From Anaeromyces robustus (Eukaryota; Neocallimastigomycota; Neocallimastigomycetes; Neocallimastigales; Neocallimastigaceae), in contig MCFG01000108.1 of assembly GCA_002104895.1 (NCBI GenBank), forward strand, positions 1-35,000: a stretch of 35,000 nucleotides of DNA, read 5' to 3'. Shown here piece after piece: positions 13,546 through 22,386 of this stretch (within the stretch, counting starts at the first letter, position 1; each line of letters starts with the position of its first letter). A model generated the notes under the pieces. It saw only the letters and a list, made by a program, of their open reading frames with translations, was not told the origin of the DNA and searched no databases. The position numbers were made by a program, and so were the translations under genes.

Positions 13546-14160
13546 CTAATTTGTCTTTTTTAAAGCTGCTTCTGGATCTTTCATATATAATTCTAAATCA
13601 ACATCTTCTGGACAAATTGGATCTTCACAACATGATGAACATTTAGTAGCACCAAGTTTGTTCATTTGTTTACAACGTGGACATGGCCAGTCAGTACTAA
13701 CTTCTTCTTGTTTTCTCCAGACAAGACCAACAAGTTTAACAACAAAGTAAACACATAAACCAATGATAAGGAAGTTAATTAAAGTTTGAATAAAGTTACC
13801 CCAGTTTAAGGTAACAACACCAGCTTTAGCAGCTTCAGCTCTGGTTGGGAAATCAACATGATCACAATCAGTAATATTACATTTTCCTCTACTAATAACA
13901 GAGAAACTTTCAGAAAGATTAACACCACCAGTAGCTAAACCAAGAATTGGTGAGAAAAGATCACCAACAATAGAATCAACAATCTTAGTGAAGGCTCCAC
14001 CAATAACAACACCAGTAGCTAAATCAATAACATTACCCTTGTTAAGGAAGTTAAGGAAATCCTTAAAGAAACTGACACCAGCAGCAGCTCCCTTTAATGC
14101 TCCCTTACCAACAGAGAGAACAACATTACTTTCCTTGTTTAAAGTTTCAGATGAAGTCAT
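13546..14160 (-). CDS. MscL-family large-conductance mechanosensitive channel, copy A (204 aa)
   Basis: MscL homologues form pores gated by membrane tension that release solutes on hypo-osmotic shock. This copy has a family-type N-terminal amphipathic helix (about residues 31-40, FFKDFLNFLN). The pore helix TM1 follows (43-76, GNVIDLATGVVIGGAFTKI onward). A loop holds a Cys pair around NIT (C94, C99), and TM2 is about 119-147 (WGNFIQTLINFLIIGLCVYF), then WRKQEE. The tail carries C160-x2-C163-x10-C174-x2-C177, a zinc-ribbon-like motif that to my knowledge also occurs in the tails of some bacterial MscL proteins. The ATG at 14160 is in AAAATGAC context, as in the other copies. No intron interrupts the coding region. 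It is divergent from copy B. Its N-terminus resembles B but the rest resembles C and D. Subcellular membrane is unknown. Confidence 0.93.
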   Translation of the reverse strand: MTSSETLNKESNVVLSVGKGALKGAAAGVSFFKDFLNFLNKGNVIDLATGVVIGGAFTKIVDSIVGDLFSPILGLATGGVNLSESFSVISRGKCNITDCDHVDFPTRAEAAKAGVVTLNWGNFIQTLINFLIIGLCVYFVVKLVGLVWRKQEEVSTDWPCPRCKQMNKLGATKCSSCCEDPICPEDVDLELYMKDPEAALKKTN

Positions 14161-14168
14161 TTTTAATA

Positions 14169-14337
14169 CTATATTTATATAATATTATATATATATACAA
14201 ACAAATAAAAAAAAAAGTTATTTAATAAATAATAAAACTTAGGATAAATTTTTAATGCTATTTAACTTTATAAAAAGAGTATTGATGATTACTTTATATA
14301 TTTATAATATTTTATTATAATATTTTAACTACTATAC
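14169..14337 (-). other. Possible 5'UTR intron of MscL gene A
   Basis: On the minus strand AAG|GTATAGTAG (donor at 14337) and AAATATAG|TATTAAAA (acceptor at 14169) would bound a 169-bp intron ending 8 nt before the ATG. The same layout, AAG|GTA to TAG just before the ATG, can be drawn for all four copies. Splice-like strings are common in AT-rich DNA, so it rests on the recurrence. Confidence 0.35.
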
Positions 14338-14434
14338 CTTAAATAAATAAAATAATTAAATATTTACTTATATTCTTAAATTATATATTATTTAAAAGAG
14401 AAAAAAAAAAAAAAAAAAGCTTACAAGAAATCTC

Positions 14435-14501
14435 TTTTATACCAAATTAGAAATTTAATTATTTTATTAATGGTCTATATAAAGTTTAATATAAAAGCCA
14501 G
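14435..14501 (-). promoter_or_regulatory. Promoter-like block of MscL gene A, shared with C and D
   Basis: On the minus strand TGGCTTTTATATTAAACTTT then ATATAGA (14500-14474) matches TTGGCTTTTATATACAATCT then TAATATAGA upstream of gene D and, less closely, TTGGTTTCTTATATATAAAC upstream of gene C. About 30 bp further on, ATTTGGTATAAAAG (14447-14434) matches ATTTGGTATAAAAA upstream of C and looks like a TATA box. The order and direction are the same in each case. Confidence 0.5.
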
Positions 14502-15036
14502 TATACATAAATATATATTATTGTATATATTATTTAATGATTTTAATATATTAAATGTATTAATTTTATTTATCAATAAATTAATATTTATTGATAAATA
14601 TTTATTAAATGCATGTATATAATATAATATAATATATATAATATTTAAAAAAATATAATCAAATATTATTATATTATTAAATGTAAATATTAATTTAATA
14701 GTTTCAATTGATTATTAAATATTATTAATATATTAATATCATAAAATATATATATAACATATTAAATCAACCAATATATTTTTTATTTATTAACAATTAT
14801 AATTAAATTTAATAGTTTTTTGAATTAAATTAATTTAAATATTTATTGTAAATATATTAATATAATATATTAGAATATATTAATATTTATATATTCTAAT
14901 TATTTTAAAAAAGAATTATTTGATGATTGTTTATATTTCCAATTGATTAGAATAAAAAAATACTAATATATAATAATTAAATTTAATTAATGTTGCACAA
15001 TAAATTGTAATAAAAATGATTGTTTAATAAAAACTT
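14502..15036. other. AT-rich spacer between divergent MscL genes A and B
   Basis: No gene seen. It is a mosaic of TTAATA/ATATTA strings and poly-A/T. It lies upstream of both A and B, so it may hold shared regulatory DNA, but no specific element stands out. Confidence 0.4.
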
Positions 15037-15330
15037 TTTTATTATGTAGTTTAATATAAGAAATTTTTTAAATAACCAATATAAACTATTCCTAAAAAAA
15101 ATTTAAATAATATTGAATAATTATTTATAATAAGAAATAAAATTCAAGATATAAAAGAAAAAAAAAAAAAATTGCTAAGTGTATTTTATTATGTAGTTTA
15201 ATATAAGAAATTTTTTAAATAACCAATATAAACTATTCCTAAAAAAAATTTAAATAATATTGAATAATTATTTATAATAAGAAATAAAATTCAAGATATA
15301 AAAGAAAAAAAAAAAAAATTGCTAAGTGTA
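15037..15330 (+). repeat. Perfect tandem duplication of a 147-bp unit
   Basis: Positions 15037-15183 and 15184-15330 appear identical base for base, including a 14-A run. The unit begins TTTTATTATGTAGTTTAATA and ends ATTGCTAAGTGTA. A perfect copy in fast-changing DNA points to a recent duplication, or to an assembly artefact. It lies about 490 bp upstream of the gene B start. Confidence 0.88.
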
Positions 15331-15468
15331 TTAAGTATTAAAATCTCCTTAGTAACTAATGAAGATAAAAATGATAATAATATATATAATAATCATAGGA
15401 ATAAAAAAAAAAAAGAAATAAAGTTTTATAATTATAATTATTATTATATTTTATTTTTAATATCTTAA

Positions 15469-15479
15469 TATATAAATAG
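15469..15479 (+). promoter_or_regulatory. Possible TATA box upstream of MscL gene B
   Basis: TATATAAATAG followed by AGCGGTTTAAC lies about 340 bp upstream of the gene B ATG and about 130 bp before the possible 5'UTR splice donor. GAGCGG is one of the very few GC-rich strings nearby. B lacks the promoter block shared by A, C and D. Confidence 0.3.
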
Positions 15480-15610
15480 AGCGGTTTAACTTTTTTTTTT
15501 TAAAAATTTTTTTTTCTAAAAAAATAAAATTAAATATAAAATAGAATAATATAATATAATAAAATAAAATTAATAGAATAAAATATAATTAAAGTAAAAA
15601 TTTATTAAAG

Positions 15611-15808
15611 GTAAAAGTCATAATTTAAGAATAATTTTTTATAATAAAATAAAAAAAAGTTTTATTTTTTTAAACTTATTGTAATAATAAAGATTTTACT
15701 ATTAGTAAAAATATTATATTAAGTATTGTATTATAATTTTGAATTTATCGTTGATATTAATCTTTTTTTTTTTTTTTTTTAATTTAATAAGTAATTCTTA
15801 TTATTTAG
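15611..15808 (+). other. Possible 5'UTR intron of MscL gene B
   Basis: ATTAAAG|GTAAAAGTC (donor 15611) and a T-rich tract (15763-15780) followed by TTATTTAG|AATCAAAA (acceptor ends 15808) would define a 198-bp intron ending 8 nt before the ATG. The reading frame is technically open upstream of the ATG with a Phe run, but that is this pyrimidine tract, so the upstream extension is rejected. Confidence 0.4.
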
Positions 15809-15816
15809 AATCAAAA

Positions 15817-16419
15817 ATGACTTCATCTGAAACTTTAAATAAGGATAAGAATGTTATTCTCTCTGTTGGTAAGGGAGCCATAAAGGGAGCTTCTGTTGGT
15901 GTTAGCTTCTTTAAAGATTTCCTTAATTTCATCAACAAAGGTAATGTTATTGATTTAGCTACTGGTGTTGTTATCGGTGGAGCCTTTACAAAAATTGTTG
16001 ATTCTATTGTTGGTGATCTTTTCTCACCAATTATTGGTTTAGCTACTGGAAGTGTTAATCTCTCTGAAAATTTCATTACTATTTGTAATAAAGATAGTTG
16101 TAAGGGTCAAAAATACAATACAAGAGAAGAAGCTGCTAAAGGAGGAGCTGTTACATTTAATTGGGGTAACTTTGTTCAAACTTTAATTAACTTCATTATT
16201 ATCGGTTTATGTGTTTATTTTGTTGTTAAACTTGTTGGTCTTGTCTGGAGAAAACAAGAAGAAATTAGTACTGACTGGCCATGTCCACGTTGTAAAGCAA
16301 TGAACAAACTTGGTGCTACAAGATGTTTCTCATGTCATGAAGATCCAATTTGTCCAGAAAATGTTGATTTAGAATTATATAAAAAAGATCCAGAAGCAGC
16401 TATGAAAAAAGAAAATTAA
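15817..16419 (+). CDS. MscL-family mechanosensitive channel, copy B (200 aa), the most diverged copy
   Basis: It has the same two-helix MscL layout as copy A: amphipathic FFKDFLNFIN (31-40), TM1 from about 43 to 76, TM2 about 115-143, WRKQEE, then C156-x2-C159-x10-C170-x2-C173. The loop differs from the other copies. It reads ICNKDSCKGQKYNTREEAA, keeping two Cys (C90, C95) but losing the NIT glycosylation sequon that A, C and D have between theirs. In the tail it has RCFSCHEDPIC where the others have KCSSCCEDPIC. I chose the ATG at 15817 because it aligns with the MTSSETLN start of copy A and sits in the same AAAATGAC context. Divergence suggests an older duplicate or a different tuning of gating. 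Confidence 0.92.
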   Translation: MTSSETLNKDKNVILSVGKGAIKGASVGVSFFKDFLNFINKGNVIDLATGVVIGGAFTKIVDSIVGDLFSPIIGLATGSVNLSENFITICNKDSCKGQKYNTREEAAKGGAVTFNWGNFVQTLINFIIIGLCVYFVVKLVGLVWRKQEEISTDWPCPRCKAMNKLGATRCFSCHEDPICPENVDLELYKKDPEAAMKKEN

Positions 16420-17150
16420 AAATACTATCAGAATTAAGATAAATGAAAAATATTTGATTAATTTATAATTATATAAAGAGGAAAGACTCTTGAAAAAAAA
16501 AAGAAACAATTATTAAATGAAAAAAATTAAAAATTAAAAAAATATAATTAATGAAATAAAAAAAAAATCAATAATATAAATTAATGGTATTACTATCATG
16601 AATAGAAAAAGAATTTTTAATATTAATATTTAATTATAATATTGAATATTGAATATTGAATATTTAATATTAAATATAAATATATAAACAATTGAATATA
16701 AATATATAAATATAAATATAAATATATAAATATGAATATAAATATGAATATAAATATAAATATAATTATTAATAAAAATGTAATTTATTATTTAAACATT
16801 AAATTATAAATATTTTTAAAAAAATTTTTTTTAAAAAAAAGAATAAATGTTTTTTCTATTCTTTTTAATTTTCAATTTTTAAATGTAATAGTTATGTTTT
16901 TTTATTTATGTATCTGTATTTGACGGTTTTTTTTTTTTATTTATATTTATTAGTATTATTATTAGTATTATTATTATTAGTATTAATATAATTTTTTAAT
17001 AGTATGAATATTGACACCGAAATTTTTTTTTTTATAAGATAATGTTTTAAAGTCTCCTATATTATTTATCGATTAATATAACTAATAAATTTTAATATAT
17101 TAGAAATATAAAAATTAATATAAATCATATATATTGTAATCCATATTTAT
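16420..17150. other. Intergenic DNA between MscL genes B and C, with AAATATA/AATATTG repeats
   Basis: No gene seen. From about 16636 to 16765 there are tandem AATATTG then AAATATA-type units. Around 16902-16920 TTTATGTATCTGTATTTG resembles a string at the matching distance upstream of gene D (20251-20272), which supports C and D being whole-unit duplicates. Confidence 0.5.
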
Positions 17151-17214
17151 ATTGGTTTCTTATATATAAACTTTATTATATATGAAAATATGTATTATTA
17201 TATTTGGTATAAAA
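17151..17214 (+). promoter_or_regulatory. Promoter-like block of MscL gene C
   Basis: ATTGGTTTCTTATATATAAA then CTTTATTATATATG (17151-17184) aligns with blocks upstream of D and A. ATTTGGTATAAAA (17202-17214) is shared exactly with gene A and is the better TATA-box candidate. It begins about 540 bp upstream of the ATG, so a spliced leader would fit. Confidence 0.45.
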
Positions 17215-17408
17215 ATATGATATTTTCAGCACTTTTAAATATTTTTTTTATTAATAAAAAAAAAAAATAAAATAAAATAAAATAAAATAAATCAAATTAA
17301 AAAAGAAATAAAAAATAATAAAAAATAATAATAATAAATAATCACTTCTATTTTTAAAATCTTTCATATATACTAAAAAGGTAGAATATAATTATATCAT
17401 TTGTAAAA

Positions 17409-17486
17409 AATAATATATTGAAAATTAATACATAAAATTTAATTATAAATAATATATTGAAAATTAATACATAAAATTTAATTATA
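17409..17486 (+). repeat. Tandem duplication of a 39-bp unit
   Basis: AATAATATATTGAAAATTAA then TACATAAAATTTAATTATA occurs twice in a row, apparently identically, inside the possible leader intron of gene C. Confidence 0.85.
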
Positions 17487-17520
17487 AATAATAAAAAAAA
17501 AATAAATAAAAAAGTAAATA

Positions 17521-17553
17521 AATTCATTCATTCATTCATTCATTCATTCATTA
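17521..17553 (+). repeat. (ATTC)n microsatellite
   Basis: About eight perfect ATTC units lie upstream of gene C. Confidence 0.9.
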
Positions 17554-17693
17554 TATTAGAATAATAATAATATATTAAAAAAAGTATATTTAAAATATAG
17601 TATATATAATTACAAAGTTCAAAGTATATTAATGTATAATATTTTTAATTAATAAATAAAACAAAATTTGTTAAAATATGATATAGAATTAAA

Positions 17694-18296
17694 ATGACTG
17701 CTCAAAAAGACGATAACGTTGTTGTTAATGTCGGTAAGACTGCTTTAAAAGGTGCTACTGTTGGTGTTAGTTTCTTCAAGGATTTCCTTAACTTCATTAA
17801 CAAAGGTAATGTTATTGATTTAGCTACTGGTGTTGTTATTGGTGGAGCCTTCACTAAGATCGTTGATTCTATTGTTGGTGATCTTTTCTCACCAATTCTT
17901 GGTTTAGCTACCGGTGGTGTTAATCTTTCTGAAAGTTTCTCTGTTATTAGTAGAGGAAAATGTAATATTACTGAATGTGAAAAAGTTACTTTCCCAACTA
18001 GAGCTGAAGCTGCTAAAGCTGGTGTTGTTACCTTAAATTGGGGTAACTTCATTCAAACTTTAATTAACTTCCTTATCATTGGTTTATGTGTTTACTTCGT
18101 TGTTAAACTTGTTGGTCTTGTCTGGAGAAAACAAGAAGAAGTTAGTACTGACTGGCCATGTCCACGTTGTAAACAAATGAACAAACTTGGTGCTACTAAA
18201 TGTTCATCATGTTGTGAAGATCCAATTTGTCCAGAAGGTGTTGATTTAAATTTATATTTGGAAGATCCAGAAATAGCTATAAAAAAGGCTAATTAG
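17694..18296 (+). CDS. MscL-family mechanosensitive channel, copy C (200 aa)
   Basis: It starts MTAQKDDNVVVNVGKTALKG, a start shared with copy D and distinct from A and B. TM1 spans about residues 39-72 (GNVIDLATGVVIGGAFTKIV onward). The loop has C90-NITE-C95, an N-glycosylation sequon between two Cys. TM2 is about 115-143, and the zinc-ribbon-like tail uses C156, C159, C170 and C173, followed by CEDPIC. Pore-helix residues are the same in all four copies, so all probably gate similarly. The tail end (NLYLEDPEIAIKKAN) differs most from D. It is in the same direction as B and D with 1.3-2.7 kb spacers, so these are separate genes, not an operon. Confidence 0.94.
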   Translation: MTAQKDDNVVVNVGKTALKGATVGVSFFKDFLNFINKGNVIDLATGVVIGGAFTKIVDSIVGDLFSPILGLATGGVNLSESFSVISRGKCNITECEKVTFPTRAEAAKAGVVTLNWGNFIQTLINFLIIGLCVYFVVKLVGLVWRKQEEVSTDWPCPRCKQMNKLGATKCSSCCEDPICPEGVDLNLYLEDPEIAIKKAN

Positions 18297-18890
18297 AGTG
18301 ATTAAATTTATTTAAAAATTATTAAAAATTTAAAAAAAAAATCAATGCATTAAATATAAATACAATAATTTATTTAACTTTATTTATTTTCATTTCATTA
18401 ACTTTTTATAAAAAAAAAAGAGTATCAATATTAATAATTATATTCGCAATAATTAATAATAATGATAATAGTTAAAACATTAGATAAACATTTTTATGTT
18501 ATATAAATTATAAATATAGATATAAATATAAATATATATAAATATAAATCTATAAACAAAAAATAAATAAAAATACAAATATAAATTCATAAATAAAAGT
18601 AAATAAAAAATAAATATATATATTAAGTATATATATGAATATATTTAAATATTGTTTATTTTTTTAAATTAAATTATTAAAAAATAAAAATATATAGAAA
18701 ATTAAAAAATGAATTAGAAAAATAAAATAATAAAGAATTTTTTTTTTTTTTAAAAAAAAAGGAAAAAGTAAAAAAATTTTGTTTATATATCGCAGCAGAG
18801 TTTTATGTTTTATAAGTTTTGTTTAAAAAAATTAATAAAGATTATATTAAAGTGTGGATATATTTTTTTTTAACAGGTACCGATAATATT
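18297..18890. other. Downstream flank of MscL gene C, with conserved motif at 18442-18456
   Basis: AGTATCAATATTAATAATTA then TATTCGCAATAATTAA (18421-18456) aligns with the gene D flank (21796-21833). TTTATTTAACTTTATTTAT is shared too. The remainder is AAATATA-type repeat and homopolymer. No gene seen. Confidence 0.5.
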
Positions 18891-19349
18891 TTTTTTAATT
18901 GGTAGAAGAGAGCCCTGATAAGTGTTATCTAATTATAAAATAAATGACACTTATCATCCATATAAATAGGAATGGAAATGTTTGTGTAAAAGTGCTAAAA
19001 TGATTCTGGTACATCTATTGTTCAATAAATTCAAAATCAACCTCTTTCAGAACGTCAATGCTTATAACACAGTAGGAAAGCCTAGTAGGGCAAATGCCAA
19101 TCCTATTATCGGGACCCAAATAGAATAAAATAGGTCAATCTTATTTTTAATTTTCTATGTAGAAGTTAGTATGGATTTATTGTTTTTATATATTACTAAT
19201 ACTACTTTATGCCCTCCAGTATTATTTATTATTGTTTATAATATTTTACTGGTTTTTATTTTATTTTTTTTTTTTTTGTATCATGTGTTTTTTATGATTT
19301 ATGTATTTTAATATTTAAATTCAATAAAAGTGACGTATAAATTGTGTGC

Positions 19350-19382
<33 letters not shown>
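18891..19382 (+). mobile_element. Poly(A)-tailed retroposon, copy 1 (internally rearranged)
   Basis: This is homologous to the element at 22387-22931 from TTTAATTGGT through ACACAGTAGGAAAGCCTAGT and on to AATTGTGTGCCAT, ending in 30 A (19353-19382). An AATAAA signal lies about 30 bp before the tail. Compared with copy 3 it lacks a stretch of the coding-like region. It also has an unrelated segment with a small hairpin (GATAAGTGTTA ... TGACACTTATC, about 18918-18959). The reading frame is broken. I could not identify a target-site duplication. Confidence 0.75.
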
Positions 19383-19384
<2 letters not shown>

Positions 19385-19676
19385 CAATAAATTCAAAACC
19401 AAACTCTTCCAGAACGTCAATACTTATAACACAGTAGGACAGCCTAGTAGGGCAAATGCCGATCCTATTTCTGACCCAAGTGGAATAGAATAGGTCAATC
19501 TTATTTTTAATTTTCTATGTAGAATTATGGGCTAGTATGGATTTATTGTTTTTATATATTACTAATACTACTTTATACCCTCCAGTATTATTCATTATTA
19601 TCTGTAATGTTTATCTATTTTTTTTTTTTTTATTAGTTGTGTGCCTTGAAAAAAATAATAATAAAAAAAAAAAAAA
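19383..19676 (+). mobile_element. Poly(A)-tailed retroposon, copy 2, 5'-truncated
   Basis: It begins directly at the end of copy 1's poly(A) with TTCAATAAATTCAAAACCAA and runs through ACACAGTAGGACAGCCTAGT to GTTGTGTGCCTTG and an A-rich tail broken by TAATAATAA. Part of the 3' region is deleted (after GTTTATCTA). The head-to-tail arrangement suggests insertion into the poly(A) of copy 1, or a chimeric insertion event. Confidence 0.72.
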
Positions 19677-19752
19677 CAGATAAACATTTATAAAAAGTAA
19701 GAAAAAAAAAAAAAAATAAGAAAAAAAATAAGAAAAAATAAATAAATCTAAG

Positions 19753-19783
<31 letters not shown>

Positions 19784-19810
19784 ATGAAATAAATGTTTAT
19801 TTCATTTATT
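19677..19810. repeat. AAAT-type simple repeat between retroposon and MscL remnant
   Basis: Poly-A with GTAAG/ATAAG interruptions, then about nine AAAT units. AAATGAAATAAA followed by TTTATTTCATTT gives a small palindrome at about 19780-19808. Confidence 0.7.
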
Positions 19811-19972
19811 TATTTTTTACCAATTCTTGATTTAGTCACTCATTGTTTCTCAACCATAAGGGAAGCTACTGAAAGATGATATTACTACTTTCAACTGATG
19901 TTATTTCGGTCAAACTATAATTAACTTCTTTATTATAATTGTCTTTTGTGTTTTCTTCGTTATTAAACTTTA
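19811..19972 (+). pseudogene. Decayed MscL-family fragment (fifth copy)
   Basis: The DNA ACCAATTCTTGATTTAGTCAC matches the end of TM1 in the intact genes, where ACCAATTCTTGGTTTAGCTAC encodes SPILGLAT. After a deletion of roughly 60 bp, GGAAGCTACTGAAAGATG resembles the AEAAKAG coding stretch. CAAACTATAATTAACTTCTT then TATTATAATTGTCTTTTGTG and TTCGTTATTAAACTTTA matches TM2 (QTLINFIIIGLCVYFVVKL). Substitutions and frame changes prevent translation, and both ends are missing. It lies between C and D in the same direction, so the array once had at least five members. Confidence 0.82.
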
Positions 19973-19976
19973 ATAA

Positions 19977-20160
<184 letters not shown>

Positions 20161-20536
20161 TATTTTTAAATATTGTATATTTTTTTAATATAAAATATAT
20201 ATATAATAAATAATATACCTTTTTTCTCATTTTAGAGTTTGTGATTTTGTGTTTATGTATCTGAATTTATATAATTTTGTTATGTTTAGTTTAGTTGATA
20301 TATCTTAATTTTTTTTATTTTTTTTTATTTTATTTTTTTTAAATAATTTTTGATAATTTTTCATTTACAGAAAATTTTTTTTTATCAATTTTTTTTTTTT
20401 TACTTTTTTTGATGTTTGTGTATTAAATTTTTTTTTTAGGCCACTTAATTTAATTTATTGATTGTAGTACATTTTAATATATGATAATTATTATATTATA
20501 TTACATCATATACAATATAATATATATTTATATATA
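20161..20536. other. Upstream flank of MscL gene D
   Basis: No gene. TTTATGTATCTGAATTTAT (about 20253-20272) is shared with the gene C upstream flank. T-rich strings fill the rest. Confidence 0.45.
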
Positions 20537-20612
20537 TTGGCTTTTATATACAATCTTAATATAGATATTATTTTTGAAATGTATCATTTTTTATTTTTCA
20601 TATAAAAAGACA
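20537..20612 (+). promoter_or_regulatory. Promoter-like block of MscL gene D
   Basis: TTGGCTTTTATATACAATCT then TAATATAGATA (20537-20567) is the best match to the block upstream of gene A and also aligns with C. CATATAAAAAGACAGC (about 20599-20614) follows at the distance where A and C have GGTATAAAA and is the TATA candidate. Confidence 0.45.
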
Positions 20613-20754
20613 GCTTTTTCAGTTTTTCGAGTTTTTTTTTCAAATAAAAATAAATTTAAAAAATAAAATAAAAAAATAAAATAAAAATAAATAAAAATTA
20701 ATAAAAATAATATAAAAAATCACATATAAAAAAAAATCTTTCATATATAATAAG

Positions 20755-20976
20755 GTAGATATATAGTATATTTAAATATATTATGTATATGTTTTGTTAT
20801 AAAAAAAATGAAATAAAAATAATAGATAGTTAAAGTAAAAGTAAAAGATAGTTAGTTAGAAATTAAATAAGGACTAAAGCTATTGAAATAAATATAATCA
20901 TAAGAATATAAATGTAATGTTATATTCATGTATTAATAAATTTTTTATAAATACATTATTATTTTTAATAATATAG
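20755..20976 (+). other. Possible 5'UTR intron of MscL gene D
   Basis: AATCTTTCATATATAATAAG|GTAGATATA (in part) is the donor and TAATATAG|AATCAAAATG the acceptor, 7 nt before the start codon; 222 bp. The donor context is conserved with gene C, and the leader AATCAAAATGAC closely matches gene B. Confidence 0.45.
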
Positions 20977-20983
20977 AATCAAA

Positions 20984-21586
20984 ATGACTGCTCAAAAAGA
21001 CGATAATGTTGTTCTTAATGTCGGTAAGACTGCCTTAAAGGGTGCTTCTGTTGGTGTTAGTTTCTTCAAGGATTTCCTTAACTTCATTGATAAGGGTAAT
21101 GTTATTGATTTAGCTACTGGTGTTGTTATTGGTGGAGCCTTCACTAAGATTGTTGATTCTATTGTTGGTGATCTTTTCTCACCAATTCTTGGTTTAGCTA
21201 CCGGTGGTGTTAATCTTTCTGAAAGTTTCTCTGTTATTAGTAGAGGAAAATGTAATATTACTAATTGTGAAGATGTTAAATTCCCAACCAGAGCTGAAGC
21301 TGCTAAAGCTGGTGTTGTTACCTTAAACTGGGGTAACTTTATTCAAACTTTAATTAACTTCATTATTATTGGTTTATGTGTTTACTTCGTTGTTAAACTT
21401 GTTGGTCTTGTCTGGAGAAAACAAGAAGAAGTTAGTACTGACTGGCCATGTCCACGTTGTAAACAAATGAACAAACTTGGTGCTACTAAATGTTCTTCAT
21501 GTTGTGAAGATCCAATTTGTCCCGATGATGTTGATTTAGAATTATATATGAAAGATCCCGAAGCTGCTTTAAAAAAAGCTAACTAA
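20984..21586 (+). CDS. MscL-family mechanosensitive channel, copy D (200 aa)
   Basis: Nearly the same protein as copy C (start MTAQKDDNVVLNVGKTALKG, same TM1 and TM2 positions, Cys 156/159/170/173). Differences are concentrated in the loop (CNITNCEDVKFP against CNITECEKVTFP), at one position near the amphipathic helix (FIDKGN where the others have FINKGN or FLNKGN), and in the tail, where VDLELYMKDPEAALKK is shared with copy A. The D in FIDKGN places an acid next to the gate-proximal end of TM1, which could affect gating; this is inference. The promoter-like block and the downstream motif are shared with A and C. The gene is complete with no coding intron. Confidence 0.94.
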   Translation: MTAQKDDNVVLNVGKTALKGASVGVSFFKDFLNFIDKGNVIDLATGVVIGGAFTKIVDSIVGDLFSPILGLATGGVNLSESFSVISRGKCNITNCEDVKFPTRAEAAKAGVVTLNWGNFIQTLINFIIIGLCVYFVVKLVGLVWRKQEEVSTDWPCPRCKQMNKLGATKCSSCCEDPICPDDVDLELYMKDPEAALKKAN

Positions 21587-22370
21587 GTGATTTATTAATA
21601 AATAATAAAATAAAAAAAAACAGAAAAGAAAAAACAAACTATCAGAAAAATAGATTGTAAAGACAATTTATTTATTTAACTTTATTTATACACATTAATT
21701 TAAAATAAAAAATAAAAAGAAAAAATTAAAAATATAAATTAGAAAATATTAAAAAATAACAAGTTATTAAATTAAATTAAATAGGAAACAAAATTAGTAT
21801 CAATAATATATGAATTATATTCGCATAATTTAATAATATTGATATTATCAAACGCATGTTTATGTTAAATATATATAAATATATATAAATACAATTTTAA
21901 TTATTTCTAGATATAATTATTACTTAAAGTTTAAATTATAATAATATATATAATATAAAATAATATATATATTTTAAAAAATACAAAAAAAACAAAAAAA
22001 ATAAAATAAAATAAACAATGTTTTAAATATGTAAAAAGAAATTAAACTAAACTTTTTAGGTTTATAACTTATTAAGTGTTTTAAAAAATATAATTATAAT
22101 ACTTTATTTACAACTTTATTTACCTTCTGTTTTAATAATACTTTTATTTACAACTTTTTTTTTTCCATTTTTTTTTTCCCATTTATAATTATGTTTTCAA
22201 TTTTTTATTTTTGTTTTCTTGTATTTTCTCGGTTTTTTGACATATTTGACATAATATTATAAGAATTTTTTTTTTATGTATTATTATTTTTTTTTTTGAT
22301 TTTACTTAATGAGTGTACTATTTCCAAATGTATTAAATAATTCTAAAATTAAATTAAAAAATAAGGAAGC
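21587..22370. other. Downstream flank of MscL gene D; TTCGCATAA motif at 21820-21833
   Basis: CAATTTATTTATTTAACTTT then ATTTAT and AGTATCAATA...GAATTATATTCGCATAATTT are shared with the gene C flank. TGATATTATCAAA (about 21839-21851) is also found, in the sense direction, downstream of gene A. No further gene up to the retroposon. Confidence 0.5.
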
Positions 22371-22386
22371 GTATTCTCTTTCTTTT

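Larger units (their letters stand above)
17381..17686 (+). other. Possible 5'UTR intron of MscL gene C
   Basis: The donor context AATCTTTCATATATACTAAAAAG|GTAGAATA (in part) is conserved with AATCTTTCATATATAATAAG|GTAGATATA upstream of gene D. The acceptor is GATATAG|AATTAAAATG, 7 nt before the start. Conservation of the donor region between C and D is the best single support for leader introns in this family. Confidence 0.45.

Noticed and set aside
14418-14424. GTAAGC as leader splice donor for MscL A
   Set aside because: It lies only about 10 bp after the conserved GGTATAAAAG, so it would be upstream of the expected transcription start. AAG|GTATAG at 14337 fits the other copies better.
15739-15816. 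Upstream extension of MscL copy B as a signal peptide (Phe-rich)
   Set aside because: The frame runs through a T tract that fits a splice acceptor region, uses a non-ATG start, and has no counterpart in A, C or D. The ATG at 15817 aligns with the others.
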